Source of the DNA: an uncultured Spirochaetales bacterium
GTDB taxonomy: Bacteria > Spirochaetota > Spirochaetia > Sphaerochaetales > Sphaerochaetaceae
NCBI GenBank assembly: GCA_949285785.1
Contig: CASEAG010000023.1
Span: forward strand, 1-34,693
Reading direction: 5' to 3'
Length of the DNA stretch: 34,693 nucleotides
Below the pieces are notes generated by a model. It saw nothing but the letters and a program-made list of their open reading frames with translations. It was not told where the DNA came from and did no database searches. Position 1 is the first letter of the stretch, and each line of letters begins with the position of its first letter. Position numbers and translations under genes: made by a program. Shown piece by piece: positions 9,046 through 17,050 of the stretch.

Positions 9046-10923
9046 ATGACGACCATGTATTTGATACTTCCCGTTATATTGTTCGTTATCACGTTGATCA
9101 TCATCCTGGTGCTCAGGGCCGAGGACAAGAAGAGCCGCAGCCTGCAGATCGTCAAGGATAGGATCCAGGCGTTCCGTTCCGAAACGCAGCAGACCATGGC
9201 CCGCATGAACGAGACCGCAAAGGATGCCGGCGAGCATGTCGACAGCAAGATCAAGGAGGCCGTCGACATGATCGCGGGCATAGACAGCTCGCTCGAGAGA
9301 CTGTCGCGCCACAGGAACGACCTGAGCGCTCTGGAATCGATCTGCCGCGGCTATGAGACCGCCCTGGACAGACTGCGTGTACAGACGGAGCATGCCGAGG
9401 AGAGGATAGGCGTCGTCCAGGCGGAGGTCGAGAAGGCATCCCGGATAGATGACGTCGTGAAGGACTTCGAGAACCGGGTCGCTGCGGTCCATGGCGAGAT
9501 GGACCTGCTCTCACAGTCGTTCAACGACCTGGTGGCCAGGTCGAGAGACGATCTGGAGCAGGTGGCCAGGGAGCATGAGAGCGCTGCCAGACAGATGCGC
9601 AGCCAGTTCGTGGATGACCTGTCCGCAAACCGCGAGGACTTCGGCACTTACATGGACGAGGTCCGCTCGGACATGGACAGGAGGCAGGACGAGCTCAAGA
9701 GCTACGTCGACACGTCGCGTGACGAGCTGGACAGGCATGGACAGGATGCCAGGAATCTGGTCGATGAGTCGGTCGACCGCCTGACACAGGAGAAGGAGGG
9801 GCTTGGGAGCTTCGTCGAGGAGTCGAGGACTTCTCTGGAGAATCTCAGAAAGGAGCTCGAGACCTTCAGGACGGAGATCGGAAAGTCTCTGGAAGACGAG
9901 AGGACCAGACTCGAGGAGGAGAAGCAGACATCGCTTGACGATGCCTCCTCCACATACGCCAGACTGGCCGGCGACCTGTCGGATTCCGGTGCGGCGATGA
10001 AAGCCGAGATCGATGATGTGAAGACCTCCGTCGAGGAGGCGCTTTCGGCGCAGCGGGACAGCATGGACGCATTCCTGGAGTCGATCAGGACGGACATGGC
10101 CTCCTTTGACGAGCGCAAGGCGGTGCTGGAGAAGCAGGCCGATCTGCTTGCCGACAAGGCGGCCGGTGTGTTCGACGACTTCTCCACTCGGATAAACGAG
10201 CTGTCGACCTCCAGTCAGAACGCCTTCTCTGCGCTGATGGTCGAGGGTGAGAACAATCTGACGGGTCTCTCGAAGGAGCTTGCCAGCCGCTTCGAGGAGG
10301 ACACCGCCAGTCAGTTCAGCAGACTGGACGAGGCCAGATCGTTGCTTGAATCCGTCCATGACAGGCAGAAGGAGCTCATGGACAAGGAGGTCGAGGACTA
10401 TTCCTCCCGCATACGGGACGAGCTGGCGGAGGCGATGGATGCCGAGACCCGGAGGGTGTCGGGCGTTTTCGACTCCATGATCGCTGCCGGAACGGAGCAG
10501 CTTGGCAACTTCGCGAAGAAGCTGACCGAGATACGAGAGGCCGTGTCGATGCTCAACCAGGGCGTCAACGAGAGTCTTGGCCGTGCGACCGAGAAGCTTG
10601 CTCAGATCCAGAGCAGACTGACGGCGTCCGAGGCTTCGCTGAACGACACCCAGAGCAAGGTCACCACCGCCAAGGAGGAGCTGTTCAACATCCAGAGAGA
10701 GCACAAGGCCCTGCTTGACGAGGTCGGAAAGGCCCGCAAGGAGCTTGAATGGCTGCAGGCCAAGGCCCAGGATGCAAGACGCGACAGGCAGAACGAGGAG
10801 GCCCGTCTCGTCAAGCTCCAGATGGAGGATGGACGCAAGGCCGAGGGTTCCGTCAGAAAGACCGAGGTCTCCTCAGACGAGTTCGTCGGAGCAGAGGAGG
10901 ACATACCTCTGGACGACGAGTGA
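9046..10923 (+). CDS. Membrane-anchored long coiled-coil protein
   Basis: 625-residue protein with one N-terminal membrane helix (about residues 4-23, MYLILPVILFVITLIIILVLR) followed by some 550 residues of nearly uninterrupted charged heptad-like sequence, and a short acidic tail ending DIPLDDE. No enzymatic motif is visible. It resembles the long single-pass coiled-coil proteins that databases call SpiroCoCo in spirochaetes; this is from memory and was not searched. The reading frame is open back to 9001, but the ATG at 9046 is the first good start and lies 13 bases after GGAG (9029-9032); 9055 is another possibility. Such proteins may act as envelope scaffolds or in cell-shape control. It stands directly before grpE. 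Confidence 0.7.
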   Translation: MTTMYLILPVILFVITLIIILVLRAEDKKSRSLQIVKDRIQAFRSETQQTMARMNETAKDAGEHVDSKIKEAVDMIAGIDSSLERLSRHRNDLSALESICRGYETALDRLRVQTEHAEERIGVVQAEVEKASRIDDVVKDFENRVAAVHGEMDLLSQSFNDLVARSRDDLEQVAREHESAARQMRSQFVDDLSANREDFGTYMDEVRSDMDRRQDELKSYVDTSRDELDRHGQDARNLVDESVDRLTQEKEGLGSFVEESRTSLENLRKELETFRTEIGKSLEDERTRLEEEKQTSLDDASSTYARLAGDLSDSGAAMKAEIDDVKTSVEEALSAQRDSMDAFLESIRTDMASFDERKAVLEKQADLLADKAAGVFDDFSTRINELSTSSQNAFSALMVEGENNLTGLSKELASRFEEDTASQFSRLDEARSLLESVHDRQKELMDKEVEDYSSRIRDELAEAMDAETRRVSGVFDSMIAAGTEQLGNFAKKLTEIREAVSMLNQGVNESLGRATEKLAQIQSRLTASEASLNDTQSKVTTAKEELFNIQREHKALLDEVGKARKELEWLQAKAQDARRDRQNEEARLVKLQMEDGRKAEGSVRKTEVSSDEFVGAEEDIPLDDE

Positions 10924-10937
10924 GGGTATTGCCGGTG

Positions 10938-10975
10938 AGCCTCTTGACCTTCGGTCGGGAGGCTTATTAGCTTTT
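10938..10975 (+). promoter_or_regulatory. Large dyad upstream of grpE: weak terminator or operator
   Basis: A 12-bp dyad (AGCCTCTTGACC, 10938-10949, with GGTCGGGAGGCT, 10953-10964) closes around a TTC triloop; two pairs are G-U in RNA. The tail TTATTAGCTTTT is only partly T-rich, so termination would be weak. The left arm contains TTGACC (10944-10949), and an 18-bp spacer leads to TAGCTT (10968-10973), so the dyad may instead be an operator over a heat-shock promoter. No CIRCE element is present. Confidence 0.45.
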
Positions 10976-11021
10976 CATGTACAGACGATGAGAGGGCTTT
11001 CCGTAACAGGAGAGTTTTTTT

Positions 11022-11657
11022 ATGGCAAAGAAGAAGAATGAAGAGATGGAAGAGATGAAGAAGGACGCCCCGGTCAGCGAGGAGGTCGTGGCGGAGACGC
11101 TTGACGACGATGACACCGCTGCCGGCACCGCCTGTGCGGACGGCGGGGATGCATCATCCACTGAGGGCGAGGCCGATGACAGAATTGCAAGGCTCGAGGC
11201 CGAGAACAGGAATCTTGCCCAGCAGGTCTCGGAGCTGAAGGACCGGCTGGTACGCAATGTTGCAGACACGGAGAACTACAAGAAGAGGCTGCAGAGGGAC
11301 AAGGACGAGGCCGTGAGATACGCCAACACCGCACTGGTGAAGGACCTCATCGGTCCGATGGACGACTTCTCCCGCGCCCTGGATGCCGCAGAGCAGAGCA
11401 GCAACTTCGATGCACTCAAGGAAGGTGTCAGAATGATAGAGGACCGGCTCTACAGCACCTTGAAGAACAACTGGGGCCTCGAGGTGATTGACAAGAGCGG
11501 CGTTCCGTTCAACCCTGACGAGCATGAGGCGTGCCTGATGGAGGATGTCGACGGTCTCGAGGAGGACACCGTCACGATGATGCTCCAGAAGGGCTACAAG
11601 CTGAACGGAAGAGTCATCCGCCCGGCGAAGGTCAAGGTGGGCCGCGGCAGGAGTTGA
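11022..11657 (+). CDS. grpE: Nucleotide exchange factor GrpE
   Basis: Cytoplasmic co-chaperone that releases ADP from DnaK. The 211-residue protein has an acidic disordered N-terminus (about 1-50), the long dimerisation helix (about 50-90, [19 protein letters not shown]), and the C-terminal beta domain with [20 protein letters not shown] and [22 protein letters not shown] followed by a run of Ts precedes the ATG. It is followed by dnaK after 80 bp, and its TGA stop lies inside the -35 box of the dnaK promoter. Confidence 0.95.
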   Translation: MAKKKNEEMEEMKKDAPVSEEVVAETLDDDDTAAGTACADGGDASSTEGEADDRIARLEAENRNLAQQVSELKDRLVRNVADTENYKKRLQRDKDEAVRYANTALVKDLIGPMDDFSRALDAAEQSSNFDALKEGVRMIEDRLYSTLKNNWGLEVIDKSGVPFNPDEHEACLMEDVDGLEEDTVTMMLQKGYKLNGRVIRPAKVKVGRGRS

Positions 11658-11682
11658 CGATTGAATCCCGCTTTATTACATT
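11654..11682 (+). promoter_or_regulatory. Promoter directly upstream of dnaK
   Basis: TTGACG at 11654-11659, a 17-bp spacer and TACATT at 11677-11682. The TGA of grpE is part of the -35. It would give dnaK its own transcript, with a leader of about 50 nt, in addition to read-through from grpE. No CIRCE inverted repeat was found around it. Confidence 0.65.
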
Positions 11683-11737
11683 AGCTTGCGGGTTGGGAAA
11701 ACCGGAAAACATATTCGCTTTACGAGAGGAAAAGACA

Positions 11738-13672
11738 ATGGGAAAGATAATCGGAATCGACCTTGGAACCACCAACAGCTGTGTCGCTGTCATGGAAGGC
11801 AATGAGCCCAAGGTCATCACAAACGCAGAGGGGGACAGGACCACGCCGTCTGTCGTCGGATACAAGAGCGATACCGAGCGTGTCGTCGGCCGCCCTGCAA
11901 AGAACCAGATGATAACGAATCCGGAGAACACCGTGTTCTCCATCAAGAGGTTCATGGGACGCAAGTTCCATGAGGTCACGGAGGAGACCAAGCTCATCCC
12001 CTACAAGGTGGTGGCCGGAGCGGGCGACGAGATCAAGGTCGACATCCGCGGCAAGCTCCTCAGCCCTCAGGAGATCTCTGCAGAGGTCCTGATGAAGATG
12101 AAGAAGACCGCCGAGGACTATCTCGGAGAGCCTGTCACCGAGGCGGTCATCACCGTGCCTGCATACTTCAACGACGCACAGCGCCAGGCGACCAAGGACG
12201 CCGGCAGGATCGCAGGACTCGAGGTCAAGAGGATCGTCAACGAGCCTACGGCTGCCGCGCTTGCATACGGTTTCGGAAAGGACACCTCCAAGGATGAGAC
12301 GATCGCCGTCTACGATCTTGGCGGTGGAACGTTCGACATCTCCATCCTCGAGCTCGGCGACGGGGTCTTCGAGGTCAAGTCCACCAATGGTGATACGCAC
12401 CTCGGCGGTGACAACATCGACCAGATGCTGATCAACTGGATGGTCGAGAGCTTCAGAAACGAGACAGGAATCGACCTGACGAAGGACAAGATGGCGCTCC
12501 AGAGACTCAAGGAGGCGGCGGAGAACGCCAAGATCGCACTCTCGTCCTCTCAGAACACAGACATCAACCTGCCATTCATCGCGGCGGACTCCACCGGCCC
12601 GAAGAACCTTCAGATGTCCCTGTCCAGGGCGAAGTTCGAGCAGATGATCTCTCCGATCATCGAGAAGACGAAGACGCCCTGCATCAATGCGATGAGGGAT
12701 GCCGGAATCACGGCCGACGATATCGACGAGGTCATCCTTGTCGGCGGATCGACCAGAATCCCGGCGGTCCAGGAGCTGGTCAAGGACCTGTTCAGGAAGG
12801 AGCCTCACAAGGGCGTCAACCCTGACGAGGTCGTCGCTGTCGGAGCCGCGATCCAGGGCGGCATCCTCAAGGGAGACGTCAAGGACGTGCTCCTGCTGGA
12901 TGTCACACCTCTTTCTCTGGGAATCGAGACGCTCGGCGGCGTGAACACCAAGCTCATCGAGAGGAACACCACGATTCCTACCAAGAAGAGCCAGATCTTC
13001 TCCACTGCGGCAGATGGACAGACTGCGGTCTCGATCCATGTCCTGCAGGGCGAGAGGGAGCTGGCGAGCCAGAACAGGACGCTTGGCAAGTTCGACCTTG
13101 TCGGCATTCCTGCAGCACCCAGGGGAGTGCCTCAGATCGAGGTCACCTTCGACATCGATGCGAACGGCATCGTGCACGTGAGTGCCAAGGACCTTGGAAC
13201 GGGCAAGGAGCAGAAGATCAGGATCGAGACGTCCTCCGGACTGTCCGAGTCCGAGATCGAGAAGATGGTCAAGGACGCCGAGGCCCATCAGGCGGAGGAC
13301 AAGAAGCTGAGGGAGCAGATCGAGGCCAGGAACAACGCGGAGAGCGTCGTCTATGCCACCGAGAAGGCCCTCAAGGACTATGGCGACAAGGTCTCCTCCT
13401 CTGAGAAGGCCAAGATCGAGGATGTTCTCAAGGCCCTCAAGGACACCCTGGCGGTCTCCGATGCATCCGCTGAGGAGCTGAAGGCGAAGACCGAGGCCGT
13501 CCAGCAGGCTTCCATGGAGCTTGGCCAGAAGGTCTACGAGGCGGCCCAGGCCCAGCAGCAGGCTGGACAGGGTGCTGCCGGTGGCGCCTCTTCCCAGAGC
13601 GCAGACGCTGGAAGCTCGTCCGGCAGCGGCAACGACGACGCTGTCGATGCGGACTTCGAGGAAGTCAAGTAG
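11738..13672 (+). CDS. dnaK: Chaperone protein DnaK (Hsp70)
   Basis: ATP-dependent chaperone working with DnaJ and GrpE. With the ATG at 11738 (after GAGAGGAAAAGACA) the protein is 644 residues and starts [18 protein letters not shown], as in all DnaKs; the frame is open further upstream but that part is grpE in another frame. It has the phosphate-binding motif GGGTFDIS near 195-202, GGSTRIP near 336, the interdomain linker region [17 protein letters not shown], and the C-terminal lid with a Gln/Gly/Ser-rich stretch ending in [11 protein letters not shown]. Two hairpins fill the gap to dnaJ. Confidence 0.98.
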   Translation: MGKIIGIDLGTTNSCVAVMEGNEPKVITNAEGDRTTPSVVGYKSDTERVVGRPAKNQMITNPENTVFSIKRFMGRKFHEVTEETKLIPYKVVAGAGDEIKVDIRGKLLSPQEISAEVLMKMKKTAEDYLGEPVTEAVITVPAYFNDAQRQATKDAGRIAGLEVKRIVNEPTAAALAYGFGKDTSKDETIAVYDLGGGTFDISILELGDGVFEVKSTNGDTHLGGDNIDQMLINWMVESFRNETGIDLTKDKMALQRLKEAAENAKIALSSSQNTDINLPFIAADSTGPKNLQMSLSRAKFEQMISPIIEKTKTPCINAMRDAGITADDIDEVILVGGSTRIPAVQELVKDLFRKEPHKGVNPDEVVAVGAAIQGGILKGDVKDVLLLDVTPLSLGIETLGGVNTKLIERNTTIPTKKSQIFSTAADGQTAVSIHVLQGERELASQNRTLGKFDLVGIPAAPRGVPQIEVTFDIDANGIVHVSAKDLGTGKEQKIRIETSSGLSESEIEKMVKDAEAHQAEDKKLREQIEARNNAESVVYATEKALKDYGDKVSSSEKAKIEDVLKALKDTLAVSDASAEELKAKTEAVQQASMELGQKVYEAAQAQQQAGQGAAGGASSQSADAGSSSGSGNDDAVDADFEEVK

Positions 13673-13722
13673 TCCCGTTTCCTGAAACGGGAGAGAGGAC
13701 ATGCCGGTTAACGCCGGCATGT
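13673..13722 (+). other. Two tandem stem-loops between dnaK and dnaJ
   Basis: The first begins on the base after the dnaK stop: TCCCGTTT (13673-13680) pairs with AAACGGGA (13685-13692) around CCTG. The second pairs ACATGCCGG (13699-13707) with CCGGCATGT (13714-13722) around TTAACG. Both stems are perfect and neither has a T-tract. They could reduce read-through, stabilise the dnaK message, or mark a processing site that sets the DnaK to DnaJ ratio. Confidence 0.65.
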
Positions 13723-13739
13723 CTCATATGGGGAGAGAA

Positions 13740-14855
13740 ATGGCAAAACGGGATTATTATGAAGTTCTGGGCGTGTCCAAGAATGCCAGCGAAGAGGAGA
13801 TAAAGAAGGCCTACCGGAAGATCGCGATGGCGAATCATCCGGATACACATCCCGGCGACAAGGATGCCGAGGAGCGCTTCAAGGAGGCCAGCGAGGCCTA
13901 CGAGGTGCTCTCCGACAAGACGAAGAGACAGAACTACGACCAGTTCGGCTTCGCCGGAGTCGATGGAGCCGCAGGTGGCTATTCCAATGTCTACCGTGAC
14001 TTCTCCGACCTCTTCTCCGGAAGCGGTTTCGGAGGCTTCGGTGACATCTTCGACTCGTTCTTCGGCGGCGGCTCGAGAAGCCGTTCGTCTTCGCCCAACG
14101 TGGTGCGGGGTGCTTCGCTGCAGTATACGGCGACAGTGTCTTTCAAGGATGCGATCTTCGGCACCAAGGTCGATGTCTCATACACCCATGACGATGCGTG
14201 CGAGACCTGCCATGGTACGGGAGGTAGCGGAATGAAGACCTGTCCGACATGCCATGGTTCGGGACAGGTTGCAAGAGGCACGAGCTTCTTCCAGATGGCC
14301 ACGACCTGTCCGACATGCCATGGTTCGGGACACGTGATCGAGAATCCGTGTTCGGCGTGCCATGGCACCGGACTGCGCAAGAAGAGCGAGAAGCTGTCCG
14401 TCACGATCCCCTGTGGAACCGAGGATGGCACAAGACTCGTCCTGAGAGGCAAGGGGAACGCCGGTCCGAATGGCGGACCTGCGGGGGATCTGCTGGTCTC
14501 CGTCCATGTCCTGGATGACAAGTACTTCGCCAGGGATGGCAGGAACGTCTTCCTTCAGGTGCCCATCTCCTTTACGCAGGCGTCGCTCGGCTGTGATATA
14601 GAGGTGCCGCTCGTCGAGGGAGGCAAGGTCAGGGTGTCGGTACCTGCCGGCATACAGTCCGGCAAGAGCCTCAGACTCAAGAACCGTGGCGTCCCGGCCT
14701 TCAGAGGCACCGTCGACGACAGGGGAGACATGTATCTGACGATCATCGTCGAGACTCCGAAGCGTCTCGGCCTGAAGGCAAGAGGCCTGATGAAGGAGCT
14801 TGCCGAGGTGCTGGGTGAGGATTCGAGTCCTACGCCGGTTCCATTCGACAAGTGA
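13740..14855 (+). CDS. dnaJ: Chaperone protein DnaJ (Hsp40)
   Basis: Co-chaperone that delivers substrates to DnaK and stimulates its ATPase. The start at 13740 ([17 protein letters not shown]) follows GGGGAGAG and gives 371 residues; an in-frame ATG at 13701 lies within a hairpin and is unlikely. The J domain has HPD at 33-35, then a Gly/Phe/Ser-rich region, then four CxxCxGxG zinc motifs starting at Cys154, Cys168, Cys190 and Cys204, and the C-terminal substrate domains. The second and third zinc motifs share a 30-bp identical DNA repeat. A terminator follows. Confidence 0.97.
   Translation: MAKRDYYEVLGVSKNASEEEIKKAYRKIAMANHPDTHPGDKDAEERFKEASEAYEVLSDKTKRQNYDQFGFAGVDGAAGGYSNVYRDFSDLFSGSGFGGFGDIFDSFFGGGSRSRSSSPNVVRGASLQYTATVSFKDAIFGTKVDVSYTHDDACETCHGTGGSGMKTCPTCHGSGQVARGTSFFQMATTCPTCHGSGHVIENPCSACHGTGLRKKSEKLSVTIPCGTEDGTRLVLRGKGNAGPNGGPAGDLLVSVHVLDDKYFARDGRNVFLQVPISFTQASLGCDIEVPLVEGGKVRVSVPAGIQSGKSLRLKNRGVPAFRGTVDDRGDMYLTIIVETPKRLGLKARGLMKELAEVLGEDSSPTPVPFDK
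14237..14332 (+). repeat. 30-bp exact direct repeat within the dnaJ zinc-finger region
   Basis: Positions 14237-14266 and 14303-14332 are identical over 30 bases, offset by 66 bp (22 codons, so in frame). They encode the second and third zinc motifs (TCPTCHGSG). Recombination or slippage between copies would remove one motif without a frameshift. Confidence 0.85.
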
Positions 14856-14859
14856 ACGG

Positions 14860-14891
14860 AGAGGCTCTGCACTGCGTGTGGGGCCTCTTTT
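14860..14891 (+). terminator. Terminator of the grpE-dnaK-dnaJ unit
   Basis: A 13-bp stem (AGAGGCTCTGCAC, 14860-14872, with GTGTGGGGCCTCT, 14876-14888) with three G-U pairs in RNA closes around a TGC loop and runs into TTTT (14888-14891). It begins just after the dnaJ stop. Confidence 0.8.
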
Positions 14892-14899
14892 CGTCTCCA

Positions 14900-14929
14900 T
14901 TGACCAACAGAGCCCATACACTGTAATGT
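14900..14929 (+). promoter_or_regulatory. Candidate promoter of rlmB with a very short leader
   Basis: TTGACC at 14900-14905, an 18-bp spacer and TAATGT at 14924-14929. Ten bases separate the -10 from the ATG at 14940, so the leader would be about 0-4 nt. No Shine-Dalgarno precedes the ATG. Confidence 0.5.
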
Positions 14930-14939
14930 CAGCCATGTT

Positions 14940-15686
14940 ATGGGCGAGAAGATCTACGGACATCATGCGATAGAGGAGGCCTTGAAGAAGGCCTTTGCAG
15001 GCAGCACGCTTTACGTGATGAGGAACGGCGGACCGGCCATCGCCGGACTCGAGAGAAAGGCCATGCTCACCGGCAAGGTGGCCGTGAAGAAGCTGTCGAA
15101 GGCGGAGCTGGACAGGATGCTGCCCGGCTGCGATGTACGTGGGGCGATCCTCGACATGGGTGGACCTCGTCGTGGCGCATCCCATCTGAAGGAGACTTCC
15201 GTGAAGGGCTTCTGCCAGTCCCTCCAGGAGGGGCAGGGTGCTCTCGTCCTGATCCTCGATGGAATCACGGACCCGCATAACCTCGGAGCGGTCCTGCGTT
15301 CGGCGGACCAGTTCGGCGTGGATCTCGTCATCATACCCGAGCGTCGAAGCGTCCAGGCCAACGAGACCGTGGTGAAGGTCTCGTCCGGAGCCGCCCAGTA
15401 TGTCACGCTGGCGGTCGTCACCAACATCGTACGCGAGATCGAGACTCTCAAGGAGCATGGCTTCTGGGTGTACGGCGCAGACATGAACGGGGATCCGTCC
15501 TATGACATGGACTATGCCCATCGCAGCGCGATAGTCATGGGAAGCGAGGGGGATGGCATAAGCCAGCTGGTCAGGAAGAGGTGCGACATGATGACCAGCA
15601 TCCCGATGAGAGGGCACATAGACTCGCTCAACGTCTCCGTTGCGACCGGAATCCTGCTGTACGAGTTCAGAAGGAAGGAGCGCTAG
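14940..15686 (+). CDS. rlmB: 23S rRNA 2'-O-methyltransferase RlmB (SPOUT/TrmH family)
   Basis: SAM-dependent ribose methyltransferase; RlmB modifies G2251 of 23S rRNA in E. coli. The 248-residue protein has an N-terminal RNA-binding substrate domain and the trefoil-knot motifs in order: DPHNLGAVLRSADQFG near 111-126, IVMGSEGDGIS near 198-208, and IPMRGHIDSLNVSVATGILLYE near the end. MGEKIYGHHAIEEAL is the usual RlmB beginning. The TAG stop shares the palindrome CTAG with the stop of the convergent PurD-like gene. A TrmH-type tRNA methyltransferase is possible but less likely given length and N-terminus. Confidence 0.88.
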   Translation: MGEKIYGHHAIEEALKKAFAGSTLYVMRNGGPAIAGLERKAMLTGKVAVKKLSKAELDRMLPGCDVRGAILDMGGPRRGASHLKETSVKGFCQSLQEGQGALVLILDGITDPHNLGAVLRSADQFGVDLVIIPERRSVQANETVVKVSSGAAQYVTLAVVTNIVREIETLKEHGFWVYGADMNGDPSYDMDYAHRSAIVMGSEGDGISQLVRKRCDMMTSIPMRGHIDSLNVSVATGILLYEFRRKER

Positions 15687-16960
15687 TTCTCGTTCTGTAT
15701 CATGAAGCGGTTGCCTATGTCCTCGCGGTGCCAGGCTCCCTGGAACCTGAATGCGCTGACATACCTGTAGGCCTGCTCGTTCGCGCTGTTAATCGTGTCC
15801 CCGCGCCCGACGATGGTGAAGCATCGTCCACCGGCGGTGACCAGATCGTCATGGCTGTCGCCTTTCACCGCTCCTGTGAAGATGCATGGCATCGTGCTGA
15901 GCGAGTTGTACAGGAGAATCGGGTCGATCGGGTCGACCTTACGCCCCGTGACCGGGTTCATCGGATAGTTCTCGCTGGCGACGACCACCGCAACCGTGCT
16001 GCCATCCCTGAGCTGCAGCTGCTGACTGCCGAGGCGGTCGTCCTTCATCGCGAGAAGCAGCTCGACGATGTCGTTGCGGATGAGCGGGACCATGGCCTGT
16101 GTCGCAGGATCGTTGAAGCGGACATGATAATCGACCACCACCGGGATGTTGTCCTCGTTCACTATTATTGATATCGTGAGCACTCCCTTGTAGGACAGGC
16201 CCTCCACCTTCATCGCATATATCGTCGGCTCTATGACCATCTCGCGTGTCGCCTCGACGATCTCGCTGGACATGGTTATGGGGCATACTGAACCCATTCC
16301 GCCTGTCGGGATGCCGCCTTCTTCACTGGTGTACATGTAGTCGGAAGTGATGGGGAGGGCGAAATAGCCGTTGTTGTCGACGAGTATAGTGGCAGTGAGA
16401 TGTATGCCCTTGATATGCTCTTCCAGCAGTACCGGACCGCGCTCGAAGAGCCTGTCCGCGAACAATAGCAGCGCTTCGCTGTCACATGAGTCCAGCATGA
16501 TCCGGCTGGGTGCAAGGGTGTTGGACTTGAGGACGAAGTGCTCCTCCTTGTGACGGGAGAGGAACCTTTCCAGCGACTGCCTGTTCTCGAAAAGGTTGCG
16601 TCTGGGGGTGGGGATGTTGTGCCGATCTGTGAATGCACGGGCGAAGTTCCTGTCCGCCTCCAGCTTGAGGGCCTTCTTCGGCGCGCCGAAGGTCGCGATG
16701 CCGCGCTCGTTGAGATAGTCGATGACGCCGGTGAAGAGAGGAGCCTCGGTGCCGATGAACACGAAGTCGATGGCGTTCTCCAGACATGCCTCGTAGACCT
16801 CGACGGGATCGGCCGGGTCTATCGAGCTCAGATTCGTCGCGAAACGGCCGGTTGCGACATTGCCCGGGGCTATGAAGAGATCTCCCAGGAAATTGCTCTG
16901 GTTGAACCACCATGCAATCGCATGGTCCTTCGCTCCGGATCCGAGAATCAGCACTCGCAT
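15683..16960 (-). CDS. Divergent PurD-like ATP-grasp protein
   Basis: 425-residue protein with the overall layout of phosphoribosylamine-glycine ligase (PurD): N-terminal GSGAKDHAIAWWF near 7-19, FIGTEAPLFTGVIDYL, FGAPKKALKLEADRNFARAF, GIPTGGMGSVCP, and YKGVLTISIIV. Several signature residues are altered. The ATP-binding KADGLAAGKG region reads KSNTLAPSR, and the metal-binding EFNxRFGDPE segment reads DYHVRFNDPAT. It has AGGAGG seven bases before the ATG and its own promoter. No other purine gene is nearby. It may use a different substrate or be a weak or inactive homologue, so no symbol is given. Confidence 0.75.
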   Translation of the reverse strand: MRVLILGSGAKDHAIAWWFNQSNFLGDLFIAPGNVATGRFATNLSSIDPADPVEVYEACLENAIDFVFIGTEAPLFTGVIDYLNERGIATFGAPKKALKLEADRNFARAFTDRHNIPTPRRNLFENRQSLERFLSRHKEEHFVLKSNTLAPSRIMLDSCDSEALLLFADRLFERGPVLLEEHIKGIHLTATILVDNNGYFALPITSDYMYTSEEGGIPTGGMGSVCPITMSSEIVEATREMVIEPTIYAMKVEGLSYKGVLTISIIVNEDNIPVVVDYHVRFNDPATQAMVPLIRNDIVELLLAMKDDRLGSQQLQLRDGSTVAVVVASENYPMNPVTGRKVDPIDPILLYNSLSTMPCIFTGAVKGDSHDDLVTAGGRCFTIVGRGDTINSANEQAYRYVSAFRFQGAWHREDIGNRFMIQNEN

Positions 16961-17009
16961 GGATTTCCTCCTTGTGTCGTGAGAGGCGTCGCAATGGCCT
17001 TCGCCTCAT

Positions 17010-17038
17010 ATTCTAAGACCGCGGAGATCAAAACTCAA
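17010..17038 (-). promoter_or_regulatory. Promoter of the PurD-like gene
   Basis: On the minus strand: TTGAGT (17038-17033), a 17-bp spacer and TAGAAT (17015-17010). Transcription would begin near 17003. A 6-bp hairpin (GAGGCG/CGCCTC, 17007-16983) would then form at the 5' end of the mRNA, ahead of the AGGAGG site. Confidence 0.7.
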
Positions 17039-17050
17039 ATGTATTTTCGC

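Noticed and set aside
9511-10704. 397-codon open frame on the minus strand within the coiled-coil gene
   Set aside because: Antisense shadow of a heptad-rich gene; Leu-rich composition follows from the Glu/Lys codons of the plus strand.
11531-11737. ATG at 11531 as the start of dnaK
   Set aside because: This part is grpE in another frame. DnaK proteins begin [12 protein letters not shown], which is at 11738.
10924-11737. CIRCE (HrcA-binding) element near grpE or dnaK
   Set aside because: TTAGCACTC-N9-GAGTGCTAA or a close variant was not found; the ATTAGC and TTAGCTTGC stretches lack the matching second arm.
11720-13720. 666-codon open frame on the minus strand across dnaK
   Set aside because: It is exactly antisense to dnaK, has no recognisable domain or start signal, and is explained by GC-rich codon use.
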